Positions 37,720 to 47,958 are shown, counted from the first letter of the stretch. The stretch: 64,000 bases of DNA from Calothrix sp. NIES-2098 (GCA_002368175.1 AP018172.1:286001-350000); one strand, 5' to 3'. Made by a program: numbers and translations. Notes: generated by a model not told the origin, from the sequence alone.

Positions 37720-38991
37720 ATGCTGACTTCCAATTTAGAACCAGGCTTTATTTTAATTGTCGATGATAATCCAACTAACTTATCAGTATTAGCTCAAACT
37801 CTCAAAGCAGCAGGCTTATCTATTCGCATTGCTACAGATGGCAAAAGCGCGCTGAGGCAACTTGCAGAAAATAGCGATCGCCCCGAACTGATTCTCCTTG
37901 ATGTGCAGATGCCAGGAATTGATGGATTTGAAACCTGCTGTCAACTCAAGGCAAACCCCACAACACAAGATATTCCAGTCATTTTTATGACTGCTTTGGC
38001 AGATACACACAGTAAAGTCAAAGGACTTTCTTTAGGGGCTGTAGACTACATTACTAAACCGTTTGAAGGGGAAGAAGTTTTAGCCAGAGTCCGAGTTCAT
38101 TTACAAATGCGCCTTCTGGGTAAAACCCTCCAGCAATGGAACGAACAATTAGAACAACGGGTAACAGAACGTACCGCTGCACTGCAAAAAGCACAAGTGC
38201 AATTAGTACAGCAGGAAAAGCTAGCTACACTAGGTCAACTCGTGGCGGGAGTAGCGCACGAAATTAATAATCCAATGGGCTGTATTTATAGTAATATTCC
38301 CATCGCCCAAGACTATCTGAAAGATATCAATACAATCCTACGACTCTATCAAAAATGTTGCACTTCATTGACACCGGAAATTGAAAAAGCATTAAAAGAA
38401 ATTGACATAGATTTTATCTTTGAAGACTTTTCTAAACTGCTCTATACTCTCAAATTGAGTACGGAGCGTATTCAAGATATTTCAGTGTCATTACGCAACT
38501 TCTCACGCTTGGATGTTGATACAAAAGTACTAACAAATTTACATGATGGAATTGATAGCACCCTATTAATTTTAGGACATCGCCTCAAAGCTGTAGGTAG
38601 TTATCCGGCGATTGAAATCATTAAAGAATATGGCAGCATACCTGAAGTTGAGTGTTATCCAAGTCTGCTCAATCAAGTATTTATGAATTTGCTAGCCAAT
38701 GCCATTGATGCTTTGGAAGAAGAACCCAATCCCACAATCCGCATTTGTACAGAAATGCTTCATGGCTGGGTGATAATTCGGATTTTAGATAATGGTGAGG
38801 GAATTAGTGAGGAAGTTAAGCAACGATTGTTTGAGCCGTTATTTACTACTAAGCCTTCTGGTAAAGGTACAGGATTAGGATTATCAATTGCTCGGCAGAT
38901 TGTGGAAGAAAAGCATGGAGGTCAATTGAGTATGGTATCAGAATTAGGCAAAGGATGTGAGTTTGTCATCAAAATTCCGCTTCACCAATAA
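37720..38991 (+). CDS. Response-regulator/histidine-kinase fusion
   Basis: A 423-residue soluble protein. An N-terminal receiver (residues about 12-125, phospho-acceptor Asp61 in LLDVQMPGIDG) is followed by a coiled coil (about 135-170). A kinase core has His180 in VAHEINNPMGC, and an HATPase_c domain has NLLANAIDAL, DNGEGIS and GTGLGLSIARQI. The INNPMG variant of the H-box is common in HPK4-like kinases. The receiver can be phosphorylated by the upstream MASE1 kinase and control this kinase in turn. The tandem arrangement supports co-transcription. Confidence 0.9.
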   Translation: MLTSNLEPGFILIVDDNPTNLSVLAQTLKAAGLSIRIATDGKSALRQLAENSDRPELILLDVQMPGIDGFETCCQLKANPTTQDIPVIFMTALADTHSKVKGLSLGAVDYITKPFEGEEVLARVRVHLQMRLLGKTLQQWNEQLEQRVTERTAALQKAQVQLVQQEKLATLGQLVAGVAHEINNPMGCIYSNIPIAQDYLKDINTILRLYQKCCTSLTPEIEKALKEIDIDFIFEDFSKLLYTLKLSTERIQDISVSLRNFSRLDVDTKVLTNLHDGIDSTLLILGHRLKAVGSYPAIEIIKEYGSIPEVECYPSLLNQVFMNLLANAIDALEEEPNPTIRICTEMLHGWVIIRILDNGEGISEEVKQRLFEPLFTTKPSGKGTGLGLSIARQIVEEKHGGQLSMVSELGKGCEFVIKIPLHQ

Positions 38992-39117
38992 TACCTGGTA
39001 ATTAGCAAATTCTTACATAATTTAGATTTTAATCGGGAGCCGAATTCTAGATAGAGAGAGGGGAAAATTTTAACCTAACCATGAAATTAAAATTTACTTC
39101 GATTTAATTTGGTCTAA

Positions 39118-40962
39118 TTACCGATCGCTCTGATATTGGTTTAACAACTGCGGAATATGATCGTATCCATCTACACCGATAATTGCAATTATTTTCGCGC
39201 GGTGTTGTTGCAACAAATTTTGGAAAGATTCTGTGCCAATTTGACCTTGTAAAATTGTTAGTAATCCTGCTGGTTGTCGCCATTCACGAGAGGCAATTTG
39301 CTCCAGAAGATACATACCTAAGCTACCAGTGTAAATTGCTTTTTCAGAATTTTGTAGTTGATAATAAGCTTCAGCTAGGTAAGCTAAATTGCGTCCTTGG
39401 AGGTACAAATCACCGGAAATCTGCGCTGTTTTAAAACCTTCTTCCAAATATTTAATAGCATCCTGTTGTTGCCCAATTACTAAATAGGCAATTCCTAGGC
39501 TACTAAAACACAAAGCTTTACTTTGAATATCGCCTAATTGTTCTGATAACTTTAAGCCTTGTTGCAGATAATTAATCGCCATTTCATAGGTTTCTGGCTC
39601 TAGTTGTTCTAGTTCTTGGGCGTGCATCACTTCGCTGTAGCCTAAATTAATCAGCGCATTGGCTTCGCCTGTGCGATCGCCTACTTGTCGGCTGAGGATT
39701 AAGGCGCGTTGGCTATAGTTAATCGCCTCAACATAATCTTGTTCTTGGACGTAGGTACGGCTGAGGTGGTTGAGATTGGCAATTTCACAAGGGCGATCGC
39801 CTGCATTTCTGGCTATCTCTAATGCTTGTTGGTGGAAGTTAATTGAGCGTTGATATTGACCTAAAGCACGCTGGGAATAGCCTAAAATTGTCAAAATTCT
39901 GGCTTTTTCTTGAGTTCCCTCTACTTGCCGCAAGGGTTCATCTAAATAATCCAAAGTATCCCGCAAATAGTTACCCGAAAACGAAGCGAAAATTCCCCCA
40001 TAAAGCGGAAAATAGGGACGCAAGGCAAAGTTGCGTAATATCTGGAGCATGATTTGAGCAGCGCCATCGCTGTAAACTGTGGCAATACTATGAAACCCAC
40101 TTGCTAATTGACTCCACAGCACTGCAAAGGTTAAGTAAGTTGAAATCGATAACTTGGAACCTGCTTGCACATTATAAGGTTGTTGGTCAAACCAATTGAC
40201 TAAACCTCTTTGCAAGTATTGCAGAATAAATGCCATTTCCACCCAATCACTCAGGGTCATATTGCGCTGCTGGGCTGCAAATTCAATGGCAGATTGCTCC
40301 ATTGCCAAGGTACGCAGTAGTGCGTGAGGTAATTGACTATTAATTTGCTTTGCCCAAGTCGCCCAAGGGCCGCTTTCACCAGGTACGCCGCCGAACCCCA
40401 GTGCTTGATTTTGCTCATACATCCAACTAACTAAGTGTTCTTGCAATCGCTGCCAAGTAGCCAAACCTCGGTTAATTCCTGCTGAGATTTGCTGTAAATC
40501 AGAATCTGGTTGAGCAAATTGCTGTAAAGATTTTGACAATTGCTGTAGCTGTTGGGAATTTAGAGGATACTTTTGATTGGGGTCGGTAAACCGGAGAAAT
40601 GTTGCCAGGCGTTCGTCAGATGAGGCTGTGGTAATTTCTTTCACACCAGCAACGATCGCTTCTGTAGCTTTGTTGTGTTCTTGCCACCTTTGCCATTGAC
40701 TCTGAATTGTCTTAATTGCCCTTAAACTGCGGGTAGCCTTGGCTTTCTTGAGTTCATCCTTTTCACTATCTACTTGACTTTGGATAGCACCGAAGCGATC
40801 GCTCAAAACCAGCTCAAATACTTCTCCTGTACCGGGATTCACACCTTTGAGCAACATTTGATACACCTGCTCTACAGAGCTAATCTTGCCCTTGAGGGTG
40901 GTGTCCACAATTTCATCGATTAAAGCAAGGTAGCGATCGCGCAATGGCAGAGAGTCTGACAC
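39118..40962 (-). CDS. TPR-repeat protein
   Basis: A 614-residue protein, mostly helical. The N-terminal 330 residues are not recognised. The rest contains at least five tetratricopeptide repeats (about residues 340-560; GQYQRSINFHQQALEIA, DYVEAINYSQRALILS, QDAIKYLEEGFKTA) of the 40-residue TPR_12 kind. There is no signal peptide or membrane helix. These repeats mediate protein-protein contacts; partners cannot be inferred, although the neighbouring gene encodes a large hybrid kinase in the same direction about 105 bases upstream. It converges with the kinase gene at 37720. Confidence 0.8.
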   Translation of the reverse strand: MSDSLPLRDRYLALIDEIVDTTLKGKISSVEQVYQMLLKGVNPGTGEVFELVLSDRFGAIQSQVDSEKDELKKAKATRSLRAIKTIQSQWQRWQEHNKATEAIVAGVKEITTASSDERLATFLRFTDPNQKYPLNSQQLQQLSKSLQQFAQPDSDLQQISAGINRGLATWQRLQEHLVSWMYEQNQALGFGGVPGESGPWATWAKQINSQLPHALLRTLAMEQSAIEFAAQQRNMTLSDWVEMAFILQYLQRGLVNWFDQQPYNVQAGSKLSISTYLTFAVLWSQLASGFHSIATVYSDGAAQIMLQILRNFALRPYFPLYGGIFASFSGNYLRDTLDYLDEPLRQVEGTQEKARILTILGYSQRALGQYQRSINFHQQALEIARNAGDRPCEIANLNHLSRTYVQEQDYVEAINYSQRALILSRQVGDRTGEANALINLGYSEVMHAQELEQLEPETYEMAINYLQQGLKLSEQLGDIQSKALCFSSLGIAYLVIGQQQDAIKYLEEGFKTAQISGDLYLQGRNLAYLAEAYYQLQNSEKAIYTGSLGMYLLEQIASREWRQPAGLLTILQGQIGTESFQNLLQQHRAKIIAIIGVDGYDHIPQLLNQYQSDR

Positions 40963-41067
40963 TTTAGCTACTGGTGAATGTACGTCATTTTCATTCTAAT
41001 TCTAGTCTGGGTAGAAGAGAGAGGATGAGGGAGTGTGGGAAAAAATGAAAAATGACAATTACTCAAT

Positions 41068-44000
41068 TCAATTCCTGCCAGCGAGATTGGCAACTACGGT
41101 AACTAATTCTGCGGGATTGACTGGTTTGGGGACGTGAAGTTGAAAGCCTGATAACAAAGCTCTTGTGCGGTCTTCAGCTCTAGCGTAAGCTGTGAGTGCT
41201 ACGGCGGGAATTTGTCCTCCTTGCGCTGAAGGCAGGGATCTGAGTTGACGAATGAGTGTATAGCCATCGGCTTCTGGCATACCGATATCGCTCACTAGTA
41301 CATCGGGGTGGAATTGGGGGACAGCAGCTAAAGCGTCAGCAGCAGATGCAGCTGTCATAACTTGGGCACCATACTGTGACAAAACTGTGGTGAGTAATTG
41401 GCGGGCGTCTTGCTCATCATCAACAACTAATATGCGCACGCCTGCAAGTGATGATGGGTTAATTGGAGAAATTTCGCTATCAGTGGGGGGTTCGCTTAGT
41501 GCTGATGTTGTATTCTCTAGATAAACAGCTCGCATCGGCAAGTTAACTATAAAGGTTGCCCCTTGCCCAATTCCAGGACTTTCAGCTGAGACTGTGCCAC
41601 CGTGTAATTCTACCAGATGACGGACGATCGCTAACCCTAAACCCAGTCCGCCATGCGATCGCGTGCTAGAACTATCGGCTTGGCGAAAGCGCTCAAATAC
41701 ATGGGGTAGGAAGTCAGGGCTAATTCCCGCACCTGTATCGCTGACTTGAATTTGAATTTGAGAATTTACGCGTTGCAGTTGCACGGTGACTCTGCCGCTT
41801 TTAGGTGTGAACTTGACAGCATTGGAGAGTAAATTCCAAACGATTTGTTGCAAGCGATTGACATCACCCATCACTATTCCTACTGTTGGGTCAAATCTGC
41901 ACTCAATCTGAATTTCTTTCGCATCGGCGGCTGGCTGTACAGTCTCAATTGCTGCTTCGACAACTGGTATGAGTTCTGCTTGCTGGAGATTCAAGGAAAG
42001 TTTACCTTGAACGATCCGCGATACATCTAATACATCTTCAATCAGTTGTGCTAAAGCTTTGGTGTTACGGTTAATGGTTTCTAAGCCGCGCGCTGTAGTA
42101 GCTTCATCAAACTTGCGGTTTCTCAGGAGTTGTGTCCAACCCAGCATGGCGTTGAGAGGGGTTCGCAGTTCGTGGGAAAGAGTGCCCAAAAACTCATCTT
42201 TCATGCGGTTGGCGGCTTCGGCTTCGGCTAATAGTCTTTCGCGTTCTTGCTCTGAGAGTTTGCGATCTGTAATATCAAGCATGAACCCATGCAGTAGTTG
42301 TGGCTTACCCTCACTCCGCACAACATTTACAATGTCATATATCCAGATTACTCTGCCATCTGCTGCTAACATTCTGTATTCAAATTCATAATTATCTAGT
42401 GACAGCGAAGATTCGATACAATACTTAACTGCCCATTCGCGATCCTCTGGGTGGATATGTTCTTCCCAAAAATTATTGCTGTACCAGTCTGTTGATGGAT
42501 AGCCCAGAATCTCTTCTGCTTGCGGCCCTACATAAGTAAAATTTCCCGTACTAACATTCACTTCCCAAGGAATTACACGGACTTTTTCTGTGAGTTTGCG
42601 AAAGCGTTCTTCGCTCTGTTTCAACGCTTCTTGGGCTTGTTTGTTTTCTGTAATATCGTTGATTAAAGCAACAAAACCTTCTACCTTTCCCTGGCGATCG
42701 AATTGGGGTACATAGGAAACATGCATATAATGTTGTGCACCATCTGGGGCAGACATTGGGGTTTCATAAGTTACTATTTCTCCTGATAATACTGTTTCTA
42801 TATAAGGACGAATTGCCTGATAAACTGACTCGCCCACAATATCTTTAACTTGCTTGCCATAAACTTCTGAGGCTTTGATGCCATACCATTCTTCATATTT
42901 GCGATTATTAAAGCGGTAACGTTGCTGGGCATCGACATAGGAAATAAATACGGGTACAGCATTTGTAATTAATCGTAATTGCTCTTCTTTTTGCCGTAAT
43001 GTTTCTTCTACTTGTTTGCGAGCAGTTAAATCTAAATAAAACGCGATAATTTCTTCTTGCTCTCCTTCATCATTCTGTAATAATGCTCCACCAATTAAAA
43101 TTGGAACGCGACTACCATCTTTACGGATGTATTCTTTTTCAAAGGGAGTTGCTACGCCATTTTGTCTGAGTTCTTCAGCGGCATTCTCATCTAAATAGAG
43201 GTATTCTGCTGGTGTCATAACATCCCAGCGCATTTCGCCAGCAACCATATCTGTTAAAGTGTAGCCAACCATATTTAAAAAATATTCATTGGCATAGTGG
43301 ATACCACCGTTGAAGTTACTAAAAGCAACACCAAAAATATTAGATTCTACCAGCCTGCGAAATCGTTTTTCACTTCTTCTAATCGCTGCTTCTGCTTGCT
43401 TGCGTTCTGTAATGTTCCGCCAGGCAGAAACTCTCACATTACGACCTTGATAAATAGAGTCTTTGCCGAATATCTCTAAACTAATAGTAGTTTTATCTTT
43501 CTTGAATCCAGTTAATTCATAAGCTGTTTCATATCCAGAATGTATCTTTTCTAAAAGAATATTTTGTAATTCTGGTATTAAAAATTTTGTGAGCGGCATA
43601 CCCATCACTTCATCAATTTCATAGCCAAACATTTTGGCAAAAGCTGGGTTGGCTTCTAAAATTTTGCCATTGTCGTGAATTACAACACCTTCAACTGTGG
43701 CATCAGCTAAAGCAGAAAATCTACTTTGGCTTTCACGCAACTCATTTTCTGTTTGTTTGATAGTAGTTAAATCTAGTACAAAACTGATGACTTCTTCTAA
43801 TTCGTTGGTTAATAAGGCAGAACCAATCAAGATGGGAACGCGGCTACCATCTTTGCGGATATATTCTTTCTCAAAAGGCTGATTTACTCCATGATTTCTT
43901 AATTCTGCAACGGCGCGATCGCTAATTTCTTGATATTCTAGCGGTGTCATATCGCGCCATCGCACTCGCCCAGATACAAGTTCCTCCCGCGTGTAGCCTA

Positions 44001-44520
44001 CCATTGTTAAGAATGCATCGTTAGCCTCAATAATCGCCCCATTCATATCGGCTACTACTACCCCAATAATGTTAGACTCTGCCAACCTTCTAAATCTAGA
44101 CTCGCTGGCTTGTAGCTTCTGCATACTTTTCTCTAGACAGTACTTGGCATTACGTAACTGCGAGTTTAGCCAGCTGATGAGCGTTGTTACTAGCACAAAC
44201 AAGCATAAGCGCAAGATGCTATCTACAGGGTAAATTAAAGGCGAAGATGTAGAAGGAATAAAAAAATATGCGACAGCAATAGTAGCTAAAACAGTAGCCA
44301 ATAAACCTGGTTTCATCCCGCCATACCAAGCACTCACCGCTACAGCAGCAAAAAATAGCAAGAAAATTGTTTGACTGAGCAATGGCTGTAACAGTATTGT
44401 CAGTAGTAATGCGCTACCAACTGCCAATACCGCTACAGCATAAGGCATAAGTCGGCGGATGGTTCCTTTCAAAGTGGCGTCTCCTGATGATGCAGCTAAC
44501 TGAAGGGAATGTTGCCACAA
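41068..44520 (-). CDS. Multi-PAS hybrid histidine kinase with receiver domain
   Basis: An 1150-residue membrane sensor. Its N-terminus has four helices (about residues 25-120) of the KdpD-like DUF4118 kind. Five PAS/PAC modules fill about 140-770. HisKA carries the H-box LSHELRTPLNAMLGW, the HATPase has NLLSNAVKFTP, DTGAGIS and GLGLGLAIVRHL, and a C-terminal receiver has VLVSDIGMPEADGY. PAS1 and PAS3 share near-identical PAC segments (EKEYIRKDGSRVPILIG) at both DNA and protein level, so they arose by a recent internal duplication. The input signal is unknown; redox or a small ligand is typical of PAS. A divergent promoter region lies upstream (44521-45156). Confidence 0.92.
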   Translation of the reverse strand: MWQHSLQLAASSGDATLKGTIRRLMPYAVAVLAVGSALLLTILLQPLLSQTIFLLFFAAVAVSAWYGGMKPGLLATVLATIAVAYFFIPSTSSPLIYPVDSILRLCLFVLVTTLISWLNSQLRNAKYCLEKSMQKLQASESRFRRLAESNIIGVVVADMNGAIIEANDAFLTMVGYTREELVSGRVRWRDMTPLEYQEISDRAVAELRNHGVNQPFEKEYIRKDGSRVPILIGSALLTNELEEVISFVLDLTTIKQTENELRESQSRFSALADATVEGVVIHDNGKILEANPAFAKMFGYEIDEVMGMPLTKFLIPELQNILLEKIHSGYETAYELTGFKKDKTTISLEIFGKDSIYQGRNVRVSAWRNITERKQAEAAIRRSEKRFRRLVESNIFGVAFSNFNGGIHYANEYFLNMVGYTLTDMVAGEMRWDVMTPAEYLYLDENAAEELRQNGVATPFEKEYIRKDGSRVPILIGGALLQNDEGEQEEIIAFYLDLTARKQVEETLRQKEEQLRLITNAVPVFISYVDAQQRYRFNNRKYEEWYGIKASEVYGKQVKDIVGESVYQAIRPYIETVLSGEIVTYETPMSAPDGAQHYMHVSYVPQFDRQGKVEGFVALINDITENKQAQEALKQSEERFRKLTEKVRVIPWEVNVSTGNFTYVGPQAEEILGYPSTDWYSNNFWEEHIHPEDREWAVKYCIESSLSLDNYEFEYRMLAADGRVIWIYDIVNVVRSEGKPQLLHGFMLDITDRKLSEQERERLLAEAEAANRMKDEFLGTLSHELRTPLNAMLGWTQLLRNRKFDEATTARGLETINRNTKALAQLIEDVLDVSRIVQGKLSLNLQQAELIPVVEAAIETVQPAADAKEIQIECRFDPTVGIVMGDVNRLQQIVWNLLSNAVKFTPKSGRVTVQLQRVNSQIQIQVSDTGAGISPDFLPHVFERFRQADSSSTRSHGGLGLGLAIVRHLVELHGGTVSAESPGIGQGATFIVNLPMRAVYLENTTSALSEPPTDSEISPINPSSLAGVRILVVDDEQDARQLLTTVLSQYGAQVMTAASAADALAAVPQFHPDVLVSDIGMPEADGYTLIRQLRSLPSAQGGQIPAVALTAYARAEDRTRALLSGFQLHVPKPVNPAELVTVVANLAGRN

Positions 44521-45156
44521 TTAGCTAAAAAAGTGATTGCTTAACACCTATTTTGCCTTGAATAAATAGCTAAGTAAATAATCAGTTTTTGCAAATCTAT
44601 CTAAAGTAGTAAAAACTAATATCACAGATTTAATTAATATTGTTATATATCTCGATGATTTATGAAATTTTCTTGATATTTTCTACCTTGGTGTTATCCA
44701 TTGTGGTAATCCTTCCAGCGATGTAGTTACTGCGATTGGGCAAAGTTACCAAAACCTCTGTTTGACTGCTCTGTGTCTAGATTGAAAAAGTAATTTTGAC
44801 AACATAGATAAGTTAGCTATCTCAGCCACTAAATTTAGGCTAATTTATAATTTTGAAACAATAATATACATACCTTAAGTTTTAATTGTTTTAGTAATTG
44901 TTGGGCAGCAGGATAGACTAATTCACAACTTTCAAACCCTATGTTTTCGCCGGCTAATTTAATAATCAGCTAAGAAGAATTGTGCTGGTATTGAATTGGT
45001 ATAAATTGCTGAAGATATATTTTGACTACGGTTCATACCTAAAATTCCTGATAGGAATATCAATTTGCCCAGCTATTCACCCACAATCAAAAGAGTATAT
45101 GCGTACATTTTGCGCTATTAGTAATTAAATGTGAAAACGTTGGGAGAAAGCTCTAC
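44521..45156. other. Divergent intergenic region between the hybrid kinase and XPB helicase genes
   Basis: These 636 bases hold no credible gene and should contain promoters for both flanking genes. A short perfect palindrome lies at 45044-45058. Nothing else was recognised. Confidence 0.5.
45044..45058. promoter_or_regulatory. Short palindrome upstream of the XPB helicase gene
   Basis: ATTCCT-GAT-AGGAAT is a perfect 6-bp inverted repeat about 100 bases before the helicase start. It could be an operator or a small hairpin. Confidence 0.25.
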
Positions 45157-46692
45157 ATGGCTCGCACCCCTACATTAACTTTCGATCGCGGTACACTGAT
45201 ACTGCATCCACCACCACGCGGTAAAGCCTGGATGGACTATGCCACTTGGGACGATAGAGTGGAAAAATTTCGGATGCCTGCAATTCAATATCGTTCTTTA
45301 GTGGAAGCACTGCAAGCGGAAGAAGTTAACTTTATTGATGAGGCGAAGGAATTTTATCCTTTAGATTTGGTTGCAACTTTGGAAATGGAACCCTATCCCC
45401 ACCAAAGTGAGGCTTTAGCAGCGTGGAAACTCGCAGGAAGACAAGGAGTAGTAGTGCTTCCGACAGCGGCGGGAAAAACTTATTTGGCACAAATGGCGAT
45501 GCAAGCCACACCGCGCACAACGCTAATTGTTGTTCCAACTTTAGATTTGATGCATCAGTGGTATGCACATCTGGTAGCGGCGTTTCCCGATGCGGAGGTG
45601 GGTTTGTTGGGAGGGGGTTCCAAAGATAAGACACCAATTTTAATTGCCACTTATGATAGTGCAGCTATTCATGCGGAAGCCTTGGGAAATCAATATGGTT
45701 TGTTGATTTTCGATGAATGTCACCATTTACCAACTGATTTTAATCGGGTAATTGCAGAATATGCGATCGCACCTTATCGTTTAGGACTCTCAGCTACCCC
45801 AGAACGCACCGATGGCAAACACGCTGATTTAAATATTCTCATTGGCAGAGAAGTATATCGCAAACGCGCTGAAGATTTAGCGGGGAAGGCGTTAGCAGAA
45901 CATGAAATTGTCCAGATTAAGGTGAAATTATCCCAACACGAACGGGAAAAATACAACGAGTTAATTCAACTCCGCAACGATTTTTTACGAGAATCGCGGA
46001 TTTCGTTGGGAAGTATTCAAGGTTGGCAAATGTTTGTGCAGATGAGTGCGCGATCGCAATCTGGTCGTAGGGCAATGTTAGCACACCGCGAAGCTAAAGA
46101 AATTGCCTTGGGTACGGATGGGAAGTTGCGCATTTTAGCTAATTTATTGGCGAAGCATTATCCTGAAAGAATTATTATTTTTACGGCTGATAATGCGACT
46201 GTTTACCGCATTTCTCAGGAGTTGTTAATTCCGGCTATTACTCATCAAACACCTGTAAAAGAACGGCATGAGATATTAACTAAGTTTCGGGAGGGTGAAT
46301 ATAATACCTTAATTGCTTCTCATGTGTTAAATGAAGGTGTTGATGTGCCAGCAGCTTCAATTGCAATTATTTTATCTGGGACTGGTTCAACTAGAGAATA
46401 TATTCAACGTTTGGGAAGGGTGTTGCGGAAGGGGAATGTGGAAGGGAAGCAGGCGATATTATACGAAGTGGTGGCTGAAGATACGAGTGAGGAAAGAACT
46501 TCGGCGCGGCGTAGGGGGATGGAAAAGAGTAACGAACCGCCAAGACGCGAAGGACGCCAAGGGAAGAAGGAAAAGAAAGGACATTTGCAAGTTGTGTATG
46601 GAACTGGGAAGGAAAAAAGTGCTAAGGCTGCGGAACAGTTAGAAATCAATTATTCAACTAAGCGCAGTGAAGATTCATCTGATTTAACATAG
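45157..46692 (+). CDS. XPB-type DNA helicase (SF2)
   Basis: A 511-residue SF2 helicase. An N-terminal damage-recognition-like domain (residues 1-75) precedes RecA-like domain 1 with LPTAAGKTYLA (Walker A), FDECHH (DExH) and LGLSATPERTDG (motif III). Domain 2 follows with IIFTADNATV, SHVLNEGVDVPAA and STREYIQRLGRVLRKG (motif VI). This is the prokaryotic XPB family (3' to 5' unwinding). It is followed by a Bax1-like nuclease gene, its known partner in archaea, so a nick-and-unwind repair module is likely. The last 60 residues are a charged extension (EPPRREGRQGKKEKK) encoded by an intergenic-type repeat. GGGAGAAAG before ATG 45157 supports the start. Confidence 0.9.
   Translation: MARTPTLTFDRGTLILHPPPRGKAWMDYATWDDRVEKFRMPAIQYRSLVEALQAEEVNFIDEAKEFYPLDLVATLEMEPYPHQSEALAAWKLAGRQGVVVLPTAAGKTYLAQMAMQATPRTTLIVVPTLDLMHQWYAHLVAAFPDAEVGLLGGGSKDKTPILIATYDSAAIHAEALGNQYGLLIFDECHHLPTDFNRVIAEYAIAPYRLGLSATPERTDGKHADLNILIGREVYRKRAEDLAGKALAEHEIVQIKVKLSQHEREKYNELIQLRNDFLRESRISLGSIQGWQMFVQMSARSQSGRRAMLAHREAKEIALGTDGKLRILANLLAKHYPERIIIFTADNATVYRISQELLIPAITHQTPVKERHEILTKFREGEYNTLIASHVLNEGVDVPAASIAIILSGTGSTREYIQRLGRVLRKGNVEGKQAILYEVVAEDTSEERTSARRRGMEKSNEPPRREGRQGKKEKKGHLQVVYGTGKEKSAKAAEQLEINYSTKRSEDSSDLT
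46531..46566 (+). repeat. Dispersed repeat arm inside the helicase reading frame
   Basis: The bases AACGAACCGCCAAGACGCG and the following AAGGACGCCAAGGGAAG closely match the right arm of the hairpin repeat at 53090-53122, with about seven differences in 36. The unit is normally intergenic, but here it is read in frame as part of the charged C-terminal tail. Confidence 0.7.
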
Positions 46693-46705
46693 TTAGCAAT
46701 TCAAA

Positions 46706-46732
46706 CTTTCTGCGCCTCTGCGCCTTTGCGCG
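46706..46732. repeat. Short intergenic repeat (TGCGCC type)
   Basis: CTTTCTGCGCCTCTGCGCC and the adjoining TTTGCGCG belong to the same TTTGCGCCT-type family as the repeats at 53051 and 54351. It lies between the helicase gene and its nuclease partner. Confidence 0.55.
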
Positions 46733-46743
46733 ATCCAAATCCC

Positions 46744-47958
46744 ATGTTACCTACAGAACTACTAATGCACCGCCACAATGGCGAAGAAATCATCCCTAAA
46801 AGATTAAAGATTGACGATAAACATTTAAATTTAGCTAATGAGTTAATCAATTATTTTCAAGCAGCTGTTGGTAAAACTCAGGGGATGCTTGAACGCCAAC
46901 TGGCAGATTTTGAAGGAGATACCACAGATTATCGTGTCAAACGGGGTTTAGCTTATATTCTTAAAAGCAGTTTTTGTACTTTTGAGGTGGTGAGTCCTCT
47001 AGAACCGCCAATGTTAAGAGAAAGGGTATTTGCGCTATCTGCTAAATCTGCTCCTAGTAAAGAAGCAACACAACTTACTTTGAGTAAAATAGCTGATGAA
47101 TTAACTCATGAACTTGAGCGAGAAATTTTACCGCAACAGGTTATTGATGGACTGTATGCTGATTTAGCTGAAAACAAAATTTTAACGGTTTTTGATGCAC
47201 CCACAGCGCAAGATTTATTGCATCGATATAATTTATCGCAAGTGCAGGGAGTATTTTATAAAGCTAGCCAATTAATATTAAATGCGCATCGCAATGTTCC
47301 GGGAGAATATAAGCTGTTATTTCGCTATTTGAAGTTATTTCAATTGATGGCTTATATTGAGGGTGATGCCGACCACGGTTTTACAATTACCATTGACGGG
47401 CCGACGAGTTTATTTAATCCTAGTACGCGTTATGGGTTGGCGATCGCTAAACTTATCCCCGCTTTACTCCACGTGACTCGCTGGAGTCTTTCTTCGACTC
47501 TGCAAACTCGCGACGCCTACACCAATACCTGGAGAACGGGACGTTTTACCCTCAATTCCGAATGTGGTTTAGTCTCGCACTATTCTCCAGGTAAACCCTA
47601 CGATAGTATGTTAGAAGCATCCTTCGCTGATAAATGGGATGCGCTCAAAAGTGAATGGGCATTAGAGCGAGAAGTTGATTTAATTCCGATTCATGGGAGT
47701 GTGATGATTCCCGATTTTCGCTTAGTGCATCCTGATGGTAGAAGTTTTCTCTTAGAAATTGTTGGTTATTGGCGTCCAGAATATTTACAAAAGAAATTTT
47801 CTCAGGTGCGACGTGCTGGACGCGACGATTTAATTTTGGCGATTTCTGAACGATTGAATTTAGAAAAAGCTGGGGTGAAATTAAATGATGTCCCGGCGCG
47901 AATTATTTGGTTTAAGGATAAATTATTGCCGAAATCTGTGTTAGCAGTAATGGAGTAA
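46744..47958 (+). CDS. DUF790/Bax1-like nuclease
   Basis: A protein of about 404 residues from ATG 46744; an upstream TTG at 46726 lies inside a repeat and is less likely. It matches the DUF790 family, whose archaeal member Bax1 is a structure-specific endonuclease bound to XPB. The first 300 residues are helical (LPTELLMHRHNGEEI, DYRVKRGLAYIL, FNPSTRYGLAIA). The end is a PD-(D/E)xK-like core: Glu in SMLEASFADKW, Asp in MIPDFRL, Glu in FLLEIVGYW, then an alpha helix rich in basic residues. The gene follows the helicase by about 50 bases, so the two are probably expressed together and act in DNA repair. Confidence 0.87.
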   Translation: MLPTELLMHRHNGEEIIPKRLKIDDKHLNLANELINYFQAAVGKTQGMLERQLADFEGDTTDYRVKRGLAYILKSSFCTFEVVSPLEPPMLRERVFALSAKSAPSKEATQLTLSKIADELTHELEREILPQQVIDGLYADLAENKILTVFDAPTAQDLLHRYNLSQVQGVFYKASQLILNAHRNVPGEYKLLFRYLKLFQLMAYIEGDADHGFTITIDGPTSLFNPSTRYGLAIAKLIPALLHVTRWSLSSTLQTRDAYTNTWRTGRFTLNSECGLVSHYSPGKPYDSMLEASFADKWDALKSEWALEREVDLIPIHGSVMIPDFRLVHPDGRSFLLEIVGYWRPEYLQKKFSQVRRAGRDDLILAISERLNLEKAGVKLNDVPARIIWFKDKLLPKSVLAVME

